Source: Oidiodendron maius Zn
Taxonomy: Eukaryota; Ascomycota; Leotiomycetes; Myxotrichaceae
Reading direction: 5' to 3'
DNA length: 64,000 nucleotides
Assembly (NCBI GenBank): GCA_000827325.1
Contig: KN832874.1
Coordinates: forward strand, 386,044-450,043
Below are positions 1 through 11,367 of the stretch, piece after piece. The position numbers were made by a program, and so were the translations under genes. The notes beneath the pieces were generated by a model. That model had not been told where the DNA came from. It worked only from the letters and a program-made list of their open reading frames with translations, and ran no database searches. How positions within the stretch are numbered: position 1 is the first letter of the stretch; the number at the start of each line of letters is the position of its first letter.

Positions 1-1293
1 ATTAACTGTATGTAATTAAATACAGAAAGAGGAGACTGGGTTTGTGATTTGCAGGTAACTTATTAAGGATTTAAGAGTCCACTATCTTTCTAGAAGAGAT
101 AGCTCCGCAAGAATAAGAGTCATATCGTCAAGAATCAGGATGCTTAATTATCATCCTGAAATAGTGACGGGGTTGAACTGTTTATGATGCTATATGCCCT
201 GAGAATCCTCACCAGAGACCATTGCCATAGAATTTTCTGATTCCATACTCAGAGGATCCTCGTCCTTTTAAGTGCTTTGGGGTGTGAAGATCTATCTGAT
301 TGACAAGAGTAGGCTCTGCTTATATGGAACCCATAGCAGGCAGAGCGAATCCGGCAATATATGGAAGATTATAAGTTTTTCAACGACTATTTAAACTTAT
401 CTCCCAAAAGCTTTTGCTCAATATTATATTTGCTCAATATTTTCGGCTTGTCGTCCGGTCTCGGCGAAACATAGAACAAAAATATGGGCTAAAGCCCTAG
501 AAGTTGGTAGCAAGTATTTAGCTACTGAAGAGAAGTGTAAACAGGATGCAAATCTAGTTCATTCATTAGAGCACGTCTCTTGCTGTTAATATATAAATTT
601 CGTGTAAGGAAGTGAAAGCTAACAGGCAAAGGCATCATTTGGTTCTCCTCTAAAGATTCCTCGAATCTTAATCTCCCAAATCAAAACAGAGTGTATACAG
701 GCTGGTCATATTTCCACACTCATGCAGCAGGAAAGAATGTTATTAATTTACATACTGATTTTATCTTATGCCAAGTTTCCGGCTATCAATTAAGTTTCAT
801 AAGCGCCTGTATCCTGACCAATCCAAGTTATTTATAAGTCTTCAGCACTCTCAAGATAATTATAAGAGAATACTATATCCAAATATCAAAGTGAAAAGCT
901 TCCTCAAATACGCCACAGTGTCTTGGTACTCCTCAGTTAGCAGGCTAAATGCCGAAGCCCTTCAGTTGCCAAGCACCATCATACATGATAGAGCTCCTTG
1001 TGACAAAAGACCTCACCCGCCAAGAGACCTCTTGATTTGCCTACCAATCCGATATAATGAGCATGAATGTGGCAAACTATTAATCCTTACGAATAGCTGT
1101 GAGACTTAAAGCTGACAATAGCCGTAAGAATGAGAAATTTTTGATGAATGTCTCGGGATCCAGTTTTACACTCTTCATAGTGAAGAGAGGGGAATGACGA
1201 AGGTCAACATTTTACACAATATCTAGATCGCTTTCCCGGTCCTAAACAAAAAGCAGTGGCCAGCACCTTGTCGTCCAGTCTCATTCCCGTGTC
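1..1293. other. Left-edge region without a recognisable gene
   Basis: This AT-rich stretch holds only short open frames. The longest, 113 codons at 768-1109 on the plus strand, has no domain, codon pattern or splice context that I recognise. It lies downstream of the minus-strand TENA-like gene and probably contains its 3' UTR. I see nothing else in it. Confidence 0.5.
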
Positions 1294-2097
1294 TCAGTCG
1301 TCATCAATATCAGGCCAGAATATTATCTCCGCGTCCAAAATCTTTTTCCATAATCCTTCCGCCCATTCTAACCACTCCAGTCTACTTTCTGCCCTCGCCG
1401 TGTCCGTCCCAATTGGCCGCCATGCTCCTCTTGCCAACAGTTCGCCAGCACCAGAGCTCTGACCCCCGGTCCATATTTCATCCATAAGCTTCGCACATCT
1501 ATCAACAAAGTCTGAAAAGTCACTGCTGGTCCAGTTCGGAATGAACTCCCTCCTCAAAGCCCCTCCGTCTCTGTCCTGCTCTGCCGGGATGTCAGGAGAA
1601 GAGAGAGTAGAAGCGTAAACCCAGGCATCAAGATAGCACTTCTCTGTTCCCCATAAGAGCACAAGTCCAGCTAGGATGCCATGTGTATCTTTCTCGATTC
1701 CTTCTCCCATATCTGTGAAGAGAATGCGGTAGCTTTTAACACCTTCTGAGACGACGCTTGCTTCTAAATTTAAGTCGTATCGACGACCAACGTCCTCGAA
1801 GAACTTCAGTTCTTGGCGGATATTGTTAACTGATTCGAGGACGAGGTTAATTAGGCGTTCATTGATGTGATTTGGAGATACGGTGGAGGGAAGAGGAATG
1901 TTTGCCAAGAGAAGAGAAGCGAAGCGGAGGTAGGCTTGGGCGTATAGCCTATCCTGGGCAAGCCATTCTTGTAAAGCCTCTTTGCTCAGTGTGCCTTTCC
2001 CTGCTTTCTCCAGAAATGATGATTCTGTTGCAGCTTTGGATGCTGCTGGATATAGCGTGATAAGGTGATCAGCCAGTGACCCTGGAATGTTTGCCAT
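1294..2097 (-). CDS. TENA/THI-4 (thiaminase-2/PQQC-like) family protein
   Basis: This single-exon gene encodes 267 residues. The all-helical pattern, with an N-terminal LADHLITLYPAAS segment, a QEWLAQDRLYAQAYLRFASL helix and a late RLEWLEWAEGLWKKILD helix, matches the heme-oxygenase-like TENA/THI-4 fold as I know it. Family members salvage thiamine pyrimidine or have unknown small-molecule roles. I did not assign the catalytic Cys or Glu, so thiaminase activity is not implied. The start is the first Met of the frame, and the length is typical (about 220-270). It stands alone: about 1.3 kb on its left and 2.1 kb on its right lack genes. No signal peptide is visible, so it is probably cytosolic. 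The family call is fairly firm; the substrate is unknown. Confidence 0.75.
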   Translation of the reverse strand: MANIPGSLADHLITLYPAASKAATESSFLEKAGKGTLSKEALQEWLAQDRLYAQAYLRFASLLLANIPLPSTVSPNHINERLINLVLESVNNIRQELKFFEDVGRRYDLNLEASVVSEGVKSYRILFTDMGEGIEKDTHGILAGLVLLWGTEKCYLDAWVYASTLSSPDIPAEQDRDGGALRREFIPNWTSSDFSDFVDRCAKLMDEIWTGGQSSGAGELLARGAWRPIGTDTARAESRLEWLEWAEGLWKKILDAEIIFWPDIDDD

Positions 2098-4244
2098 GCT
2101 TGTACGCCAGGTATGATGTAGAGTTAGAGAATTGACGTTGGACCCTCACGAAATAGAATGGGGAAATGGGTTAAATATATAACTCTGTGTTCTATTGTAA
2201 ATATATAGGGCCTGATGGGACTGCAAAGTAGGAGGAAACTCTCTTGGCCAGAATAGGCACCGACTGCAGGTTTTAAGCAACTGCGGGGTTGTTTTCAGGT
2301 GTTACCGTGCTTGTGTGACCGAGAATGCCAATGATTTGTCTGTTAGTTCGTTCATAAAGGGCACTTTAGAACTAGCAGCAAATATTTTGAGTCGGATCTA
2401 CGGGCAGTCTCCTTCTGAAAGCCTAGAGTTAATGCTTCTAGAGCCCGAAACGCTGATCGAGAGCAGAGCAACTTGGCGGGGTATACCTTCTGCCTCAGGC
2501 ATCTAGAGTCTAAAGTCATGTGGATTAGCTCAGGGCAGGGTGAATTCAGTTTTAATGCTGTTGTTGACTTCTCTAGTATATGGAGGCATTATAAGCATTT
2601 GACCCATTGCATTAATGTAATTGGTATGTAGAGCTTACCATGCACTTCCTCCCATCTTCGTTACTTCTCTTCGTGGCAGAGACTTCCTCCAGGTTTTAGT
2701 CTCCCCTGGGCAGATTGGCAATATCATATCCTTAGAACTCGTTACAGCGTCACAAACTATCAAGCCATGTCATTCATCAACATCGTAACTAAATATACTG
2801 CTCTTTCGGCCGTACCTGAATCAACAAGCACGTCCTTAAGCACCGGCCCGTCCTGTTGGTTAGCTCCATTCACGAAGACTCGGAACCCGTCTGGATGGGG
2901 GGAATGTTGGTAGAGTGTGAGTATAAATATGGCATCACACTTGAACTGTACAGTCATATCCAGAAATTAACATCAGCCACTGCATAATACCGTGATTCAG
3001 AGATTGGCGACCAGAAGTTTTATTTTACGACCTGGCGGGTGTATTCCGTCCCAAATGATAGCAGAGGTGCAAGGTTCCGTACAGATCTAGAGCTCACCAG
3101 TGACCGTATCTCGTTCACCTGACTCGAAACTGTTCTTCAGGTCGGCTCATATCACAGTGTAAAATCAGAGAGAAGAGTAGGTTGGCGAGCGCAGGAGAAG
3201 AGAAAGAAGAATTGGAAGAAGGGCGACATAGAGAAAGAAGGAATTGTGCTATCGTATTATCACTGAAAGAGTTGTATACTGCTTTATTGAGAGACCTCTT
3301 TGCCATACTATTATTGCGTTGTAGATCTTAGATGTAGAAGCATGTCGCATTGGGTTTGGAGAACAGTTCGGACATAAAGGACTTGCAAATGGCTCTATCT
3401 TCACCTTGAGAGAGTATGGAGCCTTCAAGAAACTCGCGGGTTTTTGCCTTACGGTCACTGACTCCAGGGAGGATCCCCGAAGCAAGGAACAAGCGCTGAA
3501 GGCCTGATTGGGACCACCTACCTCGAATATGCTGAATAGAAATATGCGCTACATTAAATAAGCCAAGTATTAATCACTCGGAGATCCGGACACTTCACGT
3601 ACTATCGGGCCAGATTGCGCAGCTAATATGTCAACGCCAGTGATGTTGGTTGTTCCTGTAGGCTCAGGTTTGCGCCACATCTTCCCGACTACCGTAAGAC
3701 CGCAAGCACTCGGCCTCCCACAGCCCCTCGAATCAGCCTCACGACTCCACGAGCAAGTCCAACTAAGGAGCGCACAGGCTCCCCGTTGGTAGTCCCCAGC
3801 GAGTCTATTTGCCCAAGATCCTGCGTCCCACGCTGTCCCGCCCTGTTGTCGCTCTTCCTGTCCCTTCCTTTGCACTCAAGCGAGCCCAACACAGAGAGAT
3901 CTCCCATCGGTTGTGATTCCCGGTGATCCTGACATGCCCCTTCTAGCCTACAGGAAGTCCATTCTGAAATTACAAAATGAGCACACAGGGCTTGAGCTGT
4001 TGGTTTAGCCTGCACCAACGCCGAGTTGTCAACTCGGCTGCGTAAAATTGTTGTTTGCTCCCGGATGGGATTGACTACAACAAATCCGCCAGGCTCTTCG
4101 ATTTAAGTAATACTGTTCTGCAGTCTTTTGCCTGGTGTTTACTATAGATATGTTGACTTACCACTGTTAGCTTTTCCCTTACCATTTACTGAACACTTGC
4201 TGTTCCTTTCGTTACTGCATCCACACTCACTCAAGTCATCTAAG
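2098..4244. other. Intergenic region, 2.1 kb
   Basis: No convincing gene is visible. Short minus-strand frames at 2760-2957, 3115-3306 and 3570-4018 lack known motifs and overlap each other in different frames. The left end carries the promoter of the TENA-like gene and the right end that of the SP-repeat gene. Confidence 0.5.
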
Positions 4245-5815
4245 ATGGGGATATTTGGAGATTTGTTCGATCCAGTTTCTCCCATGCCGTGGGAAATGGG
4301 GGACGTCCCTGGCAGGAAACAAAGCCTTCGACTAGAAGATATATACGATATAACACCGAGCGCTGAATCTAAGTACCCAGAATCGGTTTGGGCGCCGCCT
4401 CCCGGTAAGCTAATAATCCTCTAAAATTTGAACGTGAAGGCTTACTTCGAACTCGAGAGATTGGCAGAGGTCCGGCCTCGGATCCATATCCAGATCCATA
4501 TGAGTTTAAGAAACGTGAACTCGTTGCGGCCTGTCGCCAAGCAATGAAGATGAATGGCATGGGTGAAAAGTATCCCCGGCCTTGGACAATCGACGACGAG
4601 CCCACGAATTATATGGCATTTCCAATCCTGCCTGGGCAGCGGATATGGACAGGCGGAGAGCCAGGAAGGTTCAGAATCGTCTACAATAAATTCGACGGGT
4701 CATTTTATCGAGTGGTCATGCATAGATACACCACACCCCTTTCAGAAAGGGAGAGCACCAGCCTTGGATTTTGCTGGGTCGGTGAGAAATGCGGCCATGA
4801 GAGCAGTCATTGCCATTTTGGATCAACTTCCCCATTTGCTAAGTCTTCTCACGAATATCCCTTTTCACCAGACGATATTGGGCCCCACCCTCTCCGTCAA
4901 AATCCTCTGGAAGTCGAGTCCCCTCGCGTGGCCACAAAGCAAATCAACAATGTCAAGTCTCCCACCCATGAATCCGACCCTTGCTTTGTCCATGCAACTA
5001 TTGAACCAGTAGATACCCCAAGCAATGCCGAGTCTCGTCGCCCTAGTCTGGGAAACCGCCTTGTAAAGTCACCGCCTAGCACACCACGCCGATTCAGCAA
5101 TGTCCTATCTCCTCCCCAGAGTCAGAGAACTATGCTTGTTAAATCGCCTCCAGTCAGATCTAGATCCAACGCTATTCAGAGTCTCTCACTTGGTAGCGAT
5201 CCTGGGCCGATCATATTGTCTCCTTCCAGCAGGTCTATATCCGACAATATTCAATCTCCTCCGCCTAGCACCTATGCTCATCTACCTAAATCGACTCCTA
5301 CGGTATCACGCCACTTAAGCATCATTCCATCTCCTGAGATTGATCAAGAAAACCGCTTTGTTAAATCACCTCCTCTCCCACCTCGTAGGACCAGTGTCAT
5401 TCAATCCCCTCACGATGGTTATGATCCTCGTCTTCCGAGATCACCACGACTGGCAGCAAATTCATTCAGTAGCATTCACTCTCCTGTCATCAATCAGGAT
5501 AGTCCCTTTATAAAGTCGCCTCCCATGACGCCCATGACGCCTCAATCATATAGCAACATGCATTCTCCTACTATGGGATACGATCCCGGCCTTCAAAGAT
5601 CACCCCGAATAAGTATCCGCCCCTTTAACACCGGCCAGTCTCCTATTCTTGAAGAAGAGACTCCTATCAAGTCCCTAAAAGTTGGCATTCGTCCATCCAG
5701 AAGCTTTCAGTCTCCCGTTTTAGGTCAAGATCCTCGCCTTACCAATTCACCACCTGTCATTCAGATAACTCGGTGGACGGACCACGCTCAACCGAGAAGA
5801 GCTTCTCATGCTTAA
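4245..5815 (+). CDS. SP-repeat-rich low-complexity protein, function unknown
   Basis: Two exons are inferred, 4245-4404 and 4458-5815, with a 53-nt intron (gtaagc...ag). They give about 505 residues. An upstream in-frame ATG at 4128 exists; I chose 4245 for its better context. The first ~190 residues contain a compact segment with PRPWTIDDEPTNYMAFPIL and a Cys/His-containing patch (GFCWVGEKCGHESSHCHFG). The rest is a degenerate tandem array, about 25 residues per unit, following the pattern [QH]SP..xDPxLxxSPRxxxRxFS. Ser-Pro recurs throughout and Lys-Ser-Pro-Pro many times, so proline-directed phosphorylation is a reasonable inference. No signal peptide or membrane segment is visible. It converges on UTP7 with a 400-bp gap. 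I do not recognise the family. Confidence 0.7.
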
Positions 5816-6215
5816 ACTTAACATTTTGACACTACTAAATTTAGATCCAGGAGTGAAGTCTATACTATAGAATGGATATAATTGTGCACAGCAACTCAGA
5901 GTATAGAAGAATATGCCCTTAGCGATCTCTGGATGCTTATGAGATAGTCGATAGATAGATTGTACCCAATATAGCAAATAGATCACTTACGAATGAAACT
6001 GATGGGTGAGCTTTTTGACTTTAACCTCCATTTGCATGCCTAGATGTATGCCTGATGCTTTGGAAGGTCGTGCTCTACCATCTTCAATCACATCTCATAT
6101 ATGCCGCATCCGCAATAGGAATGCCTCGATCCAGAGTAATACACTGACCTCCCATCACAAGACAATGGGACAGAAGTCAAGCTACAGTTCAGTTGAGATA
6201 GGGTATCATTTAGCC
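5816..6215. other. Convergent intergenic gap
   Basis: This is the 3'-3' gap between the SP-repeat gene (plus) and UTP7 (minus). It presumably holds both 3' UTRs. A 79-codon frame at 6006-6245 runs into UTP7 antisense and is not credible. Confidence 0.5.
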
Positions 6216-7971
6216 TCACGCACCCTTTCGAGCGAATCTACCTAACGCAGGTCCTAGCTCCTCCTCGACCGCCTTTAACCTCTTATTCTGCTTGTCGTTC
6301 TGTGCTTTCCTCAACTCCTCAATCTTCAATCGTCTCTCATCAATAATATTCTTCGATCCTTTCTTCCGCAAGTACTTCCTCAAGCTACTATTCTTTCCTC
6401 TTCCGCGGTTCTTGACATCTGCTATGGGATCCAGGGGCGTCTTGTCAAGATCCTTCTCTGCTTGTCTCTGCTCTGCGGAAGCCAGATCCAGATTACCAAT
6501 GTAGTCGGGGTTCAGAGTGATCATTTCAGGTTGGAGCTTATTGAGAAGTGATTTAACTTCGGCTTCTTGTCTCTGCTTCGTCGTCTCATATGGGTTGACT
6601 TCCAGGGAGTCGAAGTTGGGCTCGCCAGCACCAGGAACCAGGATAGAGGAGAAGCCTCGGTCAGTTGATACGCCTAAGATATCCTCGAATGGGCACCACC
6701 GGACCCGTTCTATTCTCTTGCCCTCGCCCCCCCATGCCAAGTATGGGCTCTGGATCTTTTCTTGTTCTAAAGCGTGCTTGGTGAATAGACCTCTCCATAT
6801 CGATGTCTGCGTTCCCCATCCGACAGCTGTCAATCCTCGGTCAGATATCGATACTGTAGCAGCTGGCTGCCTCGTAAAGTAGCTGTTCACTTCTTTGAAC
6901 ATGCGGACATCCCAGACCGACATCTTGAGGTCCTGACCAGTAGAAACCATATATCTCCCTTCCCGATCAACTGCAATGGACCGTACTGGACCTCGGTGGG
7001 CAAGTAGCTTGACCAGAGGGGTTGTTGAATTTGGCGACCATAACGTGACTGTGCCATTCTGATGACCCATATGAAGAATGGCATTGTGAGGATTTTGAGT
7101 CATGGAGGTAGGCGATCCTAGCTTTGTGGGTAACTCAATAACCATTTGGCCTGTGGAGACGTCTTGATATTTCAAGTAGCCTGCATTTCCCTGTAGAAAT
7201 ATCAGTATATCACTAAAATCTTGGCAGTACTACATACCACAGTAGCTAGAAGGTAATGGTATGGCAAGAATTCCATGTTGGTGACTTCGACATGTTTCGT
7301 TAGGCAGTGTATCTCCACACCAGCTCGATCATATATGTAGACATATTTCTTTTGTGCAACAGCAAAGAGCTGGTTATTATGAAGCCATCGTGCATCTCGT
7401 ACAGTCTCACCAAGCTGTAACTCGCAGCCCAGTTTTCCTGCCTGTATTGCCTTGATTAGTTGTGCGCAAGATCGAAATGTTATTCCTATGCACTCACCCT
7501 CCAATCCATTGTAGCAACATGTCCCTTCCTTCCCGCCAGCAAAAGCTCTCGTCCATTTCTAGTATATTCAGACACGTAAGGTCCCGCTTCTAATTTCAAT
7601 TCAAAGCCCATCTGCGCTGTGGAAACCGGAACACTCCTTTTTATATCGTCCTGGGTAGTCTTATATGTCCTCTCCAGCTCCGTCTCGGGTTCCAAGTATC
7701 CACCAGTATTCTCAAGCAGGATTTCGGCATCCTTTGCCCGTATTGTCGCATCTTTATATTTGTTTTCAAGATTCTTGAGGTTCCCTCTCAGCTTCTTGTC
7801 TCTCGCGCTCTTCACCGGTATCTTGCGCCCTCGACCATATGTCTTTTCCGCCTCTTTTCGTCTTCGAAGCTGGATATCTGAATCTTGTGCCATGAGTTCC
7901 GTCCGCACCCGTTTTATCGGCACTGCGCCATTGAAATGAGTCGCCTCAATATCGTCCATAGTATCGGCCAT
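6216..7971 (-). CDS. UTP7: U3 snoRNP WD40 protein Utp7 (WDR46/BING4)
   Basis: Three exons, 7971-7498, 7441-7238 and 7190-6216, are joined at phase 0 through introns of 56 and 47 nt with gtgagt and gtatgt donors. The product is about 550 residues, close to the 554 of yeast Utp7. A basic N-terminus ([20 protein letters not shown]) precedes the WD repeats, for example [20 protein letters not shown]. The C-terminal BING4 region ([40 protein letters not shown]) is followed by a basic tail. Utp7 is a nucleolar component of the small-subunit processome needed for 18S rRNA processing. It is divergent from TSR1, another 40S assembly factor, across a 361-bp gap, which suggests shared control. Confidence 0.93.
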
Positions 7972-8332
7972 GCCGGCAACTGCTGCTAAAGCAGGAGAAA
8001 GACACCGCTACTGGACAGTTCAATGATTAAAGGAGTGGAATTTACCGCAATACCTTGCGCAGATGAAAAGGAATAATTCGCGGTTGAAGAGTGAGGGGTG
8101 GTGTGTGACGAGAATTGAAAAGTTGAAGCTCGCGCAGTTGTCTACCAGAAATAAATCTTCGCTCAGTCTTCCGATAAGCGATAAGGCTCTAGCGCACAAA
8201 AAATTATACAACCCCACATCCTCTAGGAAACAAATTATTGTTCTGAATAGCTTGGGAAAACGACGCCGAAAGGATCTCACCCTGGCTTCAATCCCTTTCA
8301 GGTTCAAAGCCGGCGGCGACGGCAGAGGCAGT
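7972..8332. promoter_or_regulatory. Bidirectional promoter between UTP7 and TSR1
   Basis: This 361-bp gap separates the start codons of two divergent ribosome-assembly genes, so it must carry both 5' UTRs and both promoters. An octamer gcgataag at 8178-8185 differs at one base from the yeast PAC box GCGATGAG. An A-rich run follows at about 8198-8210, weakly resembling an RRPE element. These matches are suggestive only. Confidence 0.55.
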
Positions 8333-10850
8333 ATGCCTTCCACTGTGACAAGTCACTCGCACAGGAGTACCACAAAAACGGCCAACAAACCCTTCAAATC
8401 CAGGAAAGCGACCAAAGGCGCGCTGAAGGAATTAGCCAAGGGTATGGGTCTAATTTCTTCTCTAGATCACACACATTCTAATATACGCGATAGGCAAATT
8501 GGCAGACTTAAGCCACCGAAAAACCCCACACCAACAGCTTATGTCGAAGTTCGATCGCAGGAACCAAGCCCGTCAAAAGCAACAAACGAAACACCGGGAG
8601 CACTTAAAGGAGACAAGTATCTTTGCTGGCCGAGATGGCGCACCTAGAATAGTTGCCGTTATACCCCTCTGCGATGATGGTGATGCAGCGGCAGCAGTGC
8701 GACTCCTAGGTAGTAGTCTAGGCGTCGAAGCCGAGGTCCCGGATGAAGGTATTGTGCGAACAGATATCGACAGATTTAAGCAGAAAATTCAGTATGTTGT
8801 GGCGAAAAGGGATCTCATGGCTTGCTTGGATGCTGGAAGAACCGCGGATTTTGTCCTCTTTATACTATCGCCGGACACGGAAGTGGATGCTCTAGGGGAG
8901 CTTATCATACGGAGTGTGGAAAGTCAGGGCTTGTCTACCACTTTGACTGTTGTTCAAGGCTTGGATAAGGTTGAGCCAGCGAAGAAGAGGAGCCAGGTCC
9001 TATCATCTCTCAAGTCTTACATCCAGCACTTCCATCCGGAACAGGACAAGGTTTACAGTCTAGATTCGAGGCAAGAATGCGCCAATCTCGTTCGATCACT
9101 TTGCACACTCACACCAAAAGGTGTTCGGTGGCGAGAGGATAGAAGCTGGATGTTGGTCGACGAAGTGACATGGCCTACGAATGGACAGGAATCTGTGACC
9201 CTGACAGGTATTGTCCGGGGCAAGGGCTTGAAAGCAGACCGGTTAGTTCAAGTTGGAGACTGGGGAGATTTTCAAGTCGAGAAAATCACAGCGGCTCCAC
9301 TACCATCCAAAAAGAAGCGGACAGAAGACATGATGATTGAAGAAGGGGAAAAGATACTCGAATCTCCAACTGAAGAACAAGATGATCTTGTAGAGCTCGC
9401 CCCCGAAGAGATTACGATGGAGGATGACATGGATGCAGCAATGTCAGTAGCGACGACTGAGAAGCGTGGTGTCCTTTTAGACGATCACCACTACTTTTCA
9501 GATGATGCGACTCATCTACCCGTTGCACCCAAAAGATTACCCAAAGGGACTTCGAAATACCAGGCGGCATGGTATCTTGACGACGAGTTCTCCGACTCAG
9601 GATCTGATTTCGAAGACGCAGATCAAGACGACATGGCAATGGACGCACCGGCTCTGCCTCAAGATGGTGTGGAGGGATTTGCTCCTCGAGAGCCTACAGA
9701 AGCAGCACCTACGGAATATCCACAATCAGAGATGTTCCTAGATCCAACGCCCGATGACGAGGCAGAAGCAGAGCAACTAGCTGCTTTCAGAAGCCGCAAG
9801 AAGGACGAAGCAGAAGAAGACCGTGAATTCCCTGATGAGATCGAGCTGCATCCTCACGTCCTAGCGCGGGAGCGGTTGGCTCGATATCGAGGGTTGAAGA
9901 GTCTCCGGACGAGTCCTTGGGAAGAAGCAGAAGATCGGGTCTACGAGCCAGAAGATTGGAGACGTCTCCTTCAAGTCCCAGACTATAAAGCATCGAAGAG
10001 CCAAGTCACCCGTGAGGCTCTAGTCGGCGGCGTTGCCCCTGGGACACGAGTCCACATCCACCTGCGCAATGTCCCTCCGCATCTTCAATCCACATACAAC
10101 CCCGCCCAACCCTTGGGCGTCTTCTCCCTTCTCCGGCACGAACACAAGCGTGCGTCCTTAAACTTCAATATGACTCTCAACTCAGACCACCCCGCACCCC
10201 TTCGCTCAAAAGTCGAACTGATCATGCAATGTGGTCCCCGACGACTAGTCATCAACCCTCTCTTCTCCCAGGGAGGCAACACATCTAATGACGTGCACAA
10301 GTTCGACCGGTTTCTTCACCCCGGCGGATCCGCCATAGCATCCTTCATTGGTCCAGTAACATGGGGCTCCGTCCCCGCGCTCTTCTTCCAGCGCACCACC
10401 TCTTCGCAACCTGAAGACTCCTCAGACCCTTCAAACGCCGCGTCCTCGTCCCTCCCCCTAACTCTTATTGGCACAGGGACATCCCTCCCGCCATCCTCCA
10501 AGCGTGTCATCGCTAAACGTATCATCCTCACAGGCCACCCATACAAGATCCACAAGAAGCTAGTGACGGTACGCTACATGTTCTTCAACCGCGAGGATGT
10601 GGAGTGGTTCCAAGCTCTGCAGCTGTGGACGCGCCGCGGGCGCAGTGGGTACATCAAGGAGAGCCTGGGCACGCATGGGTACTTCAAAGCGACCTTTGAT
10701 GGGAAGATCAATCCGCAGGACGCGGTGGGAGTGAGCTTGTATAAGCGGATGTGGCCGCGAAATGCTCGGAGGTGGAATCCGGTTGAAGAAGGAAAAAGGA
10801 GAGAGGAGGTGGAGATGGACATTGATGGAGACGGAGGCGTGCCGATTTAG
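8333..10850 (+). CDS. TSR1: Ribosome biogenesis protein Tsr1
   Basis: Two exons, 8333-8441 and 8494-10850, are separated by a 52-nt intron. They encode about 821 residues, against 788 in yeast and 804 in human. The N-terminus has the Bms1/Tsr1 signature HSHRSTTKTANKPFKSRKAT, then KGALKELAKGK and SKFDRRNQARQKQ. Next come a degenerate GTPase-like region, an AARP2CN region near residues 215-290, an acidic linker (DDEFSDSGSDFEDADQDD) and a C-terminal translation-factor-like domain with LNFNMTLNSDHPAPLRSK and RIILTGHPYKIHKKLVTVRY. Tsr1 binds pre-40S particles in place of eIF5B and is a cytoplasmic 20S pre-rRNA maturation factor. Its first exon is short, so a model that starts at the downstream frame would lose the conserved N-terminus. 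Confidence 0.93.
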
Positions 10851-11367
10851 AGGAGACGCGTTGTGGTGAAATTTCATTGGCAGGTATGAGTGTGACTATG
10901 TCCTGCATGATGGATGCTCTATGAATTTTCATAATGGATATGAGATTAAAGACAGGAAACCAATCACCGAATTACCCTACATGCCTTTTAGCTGTCCCTA
11001 ATCGGTTCACAATATATAACGGGTACGTAACAGCCGAAGCTCCGGCGACTGCTCCTCCAGCATTCTTTCAATCCAAACAGAAAACGACCTCTTATCTCCT
11101 TCACACATTTATCATAATCCCAATTCTCGATTCGTTCTCCCATCACTCATTCTCGTCCATCCAGCACGCCATGACACCCCCCACGTTGCCCCGCAAGCAC
11201 CGATGGTGTCAGGCGCAGGGATCATAGCGAAAGCCTGCGGTCTCCCCTCACATACTGGCACTTGACTGCGATGAGTGCTATCAATGCCGAAACCCTTAAA
11301 AGATAACGACGCTCGGAAATTCAATCGCTTTATGACTTTCTTGCCAAATTACCTGTGAAAATTCACC
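10851..11367. other. Intergenic, TSR1 3' end to transporter promoter
   Basis: This 517-bp gap lies between two same-strand genes. It holds the TSR1 3' UTR and the transporter promoter. I see no further gene. Confidence 0.5.
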
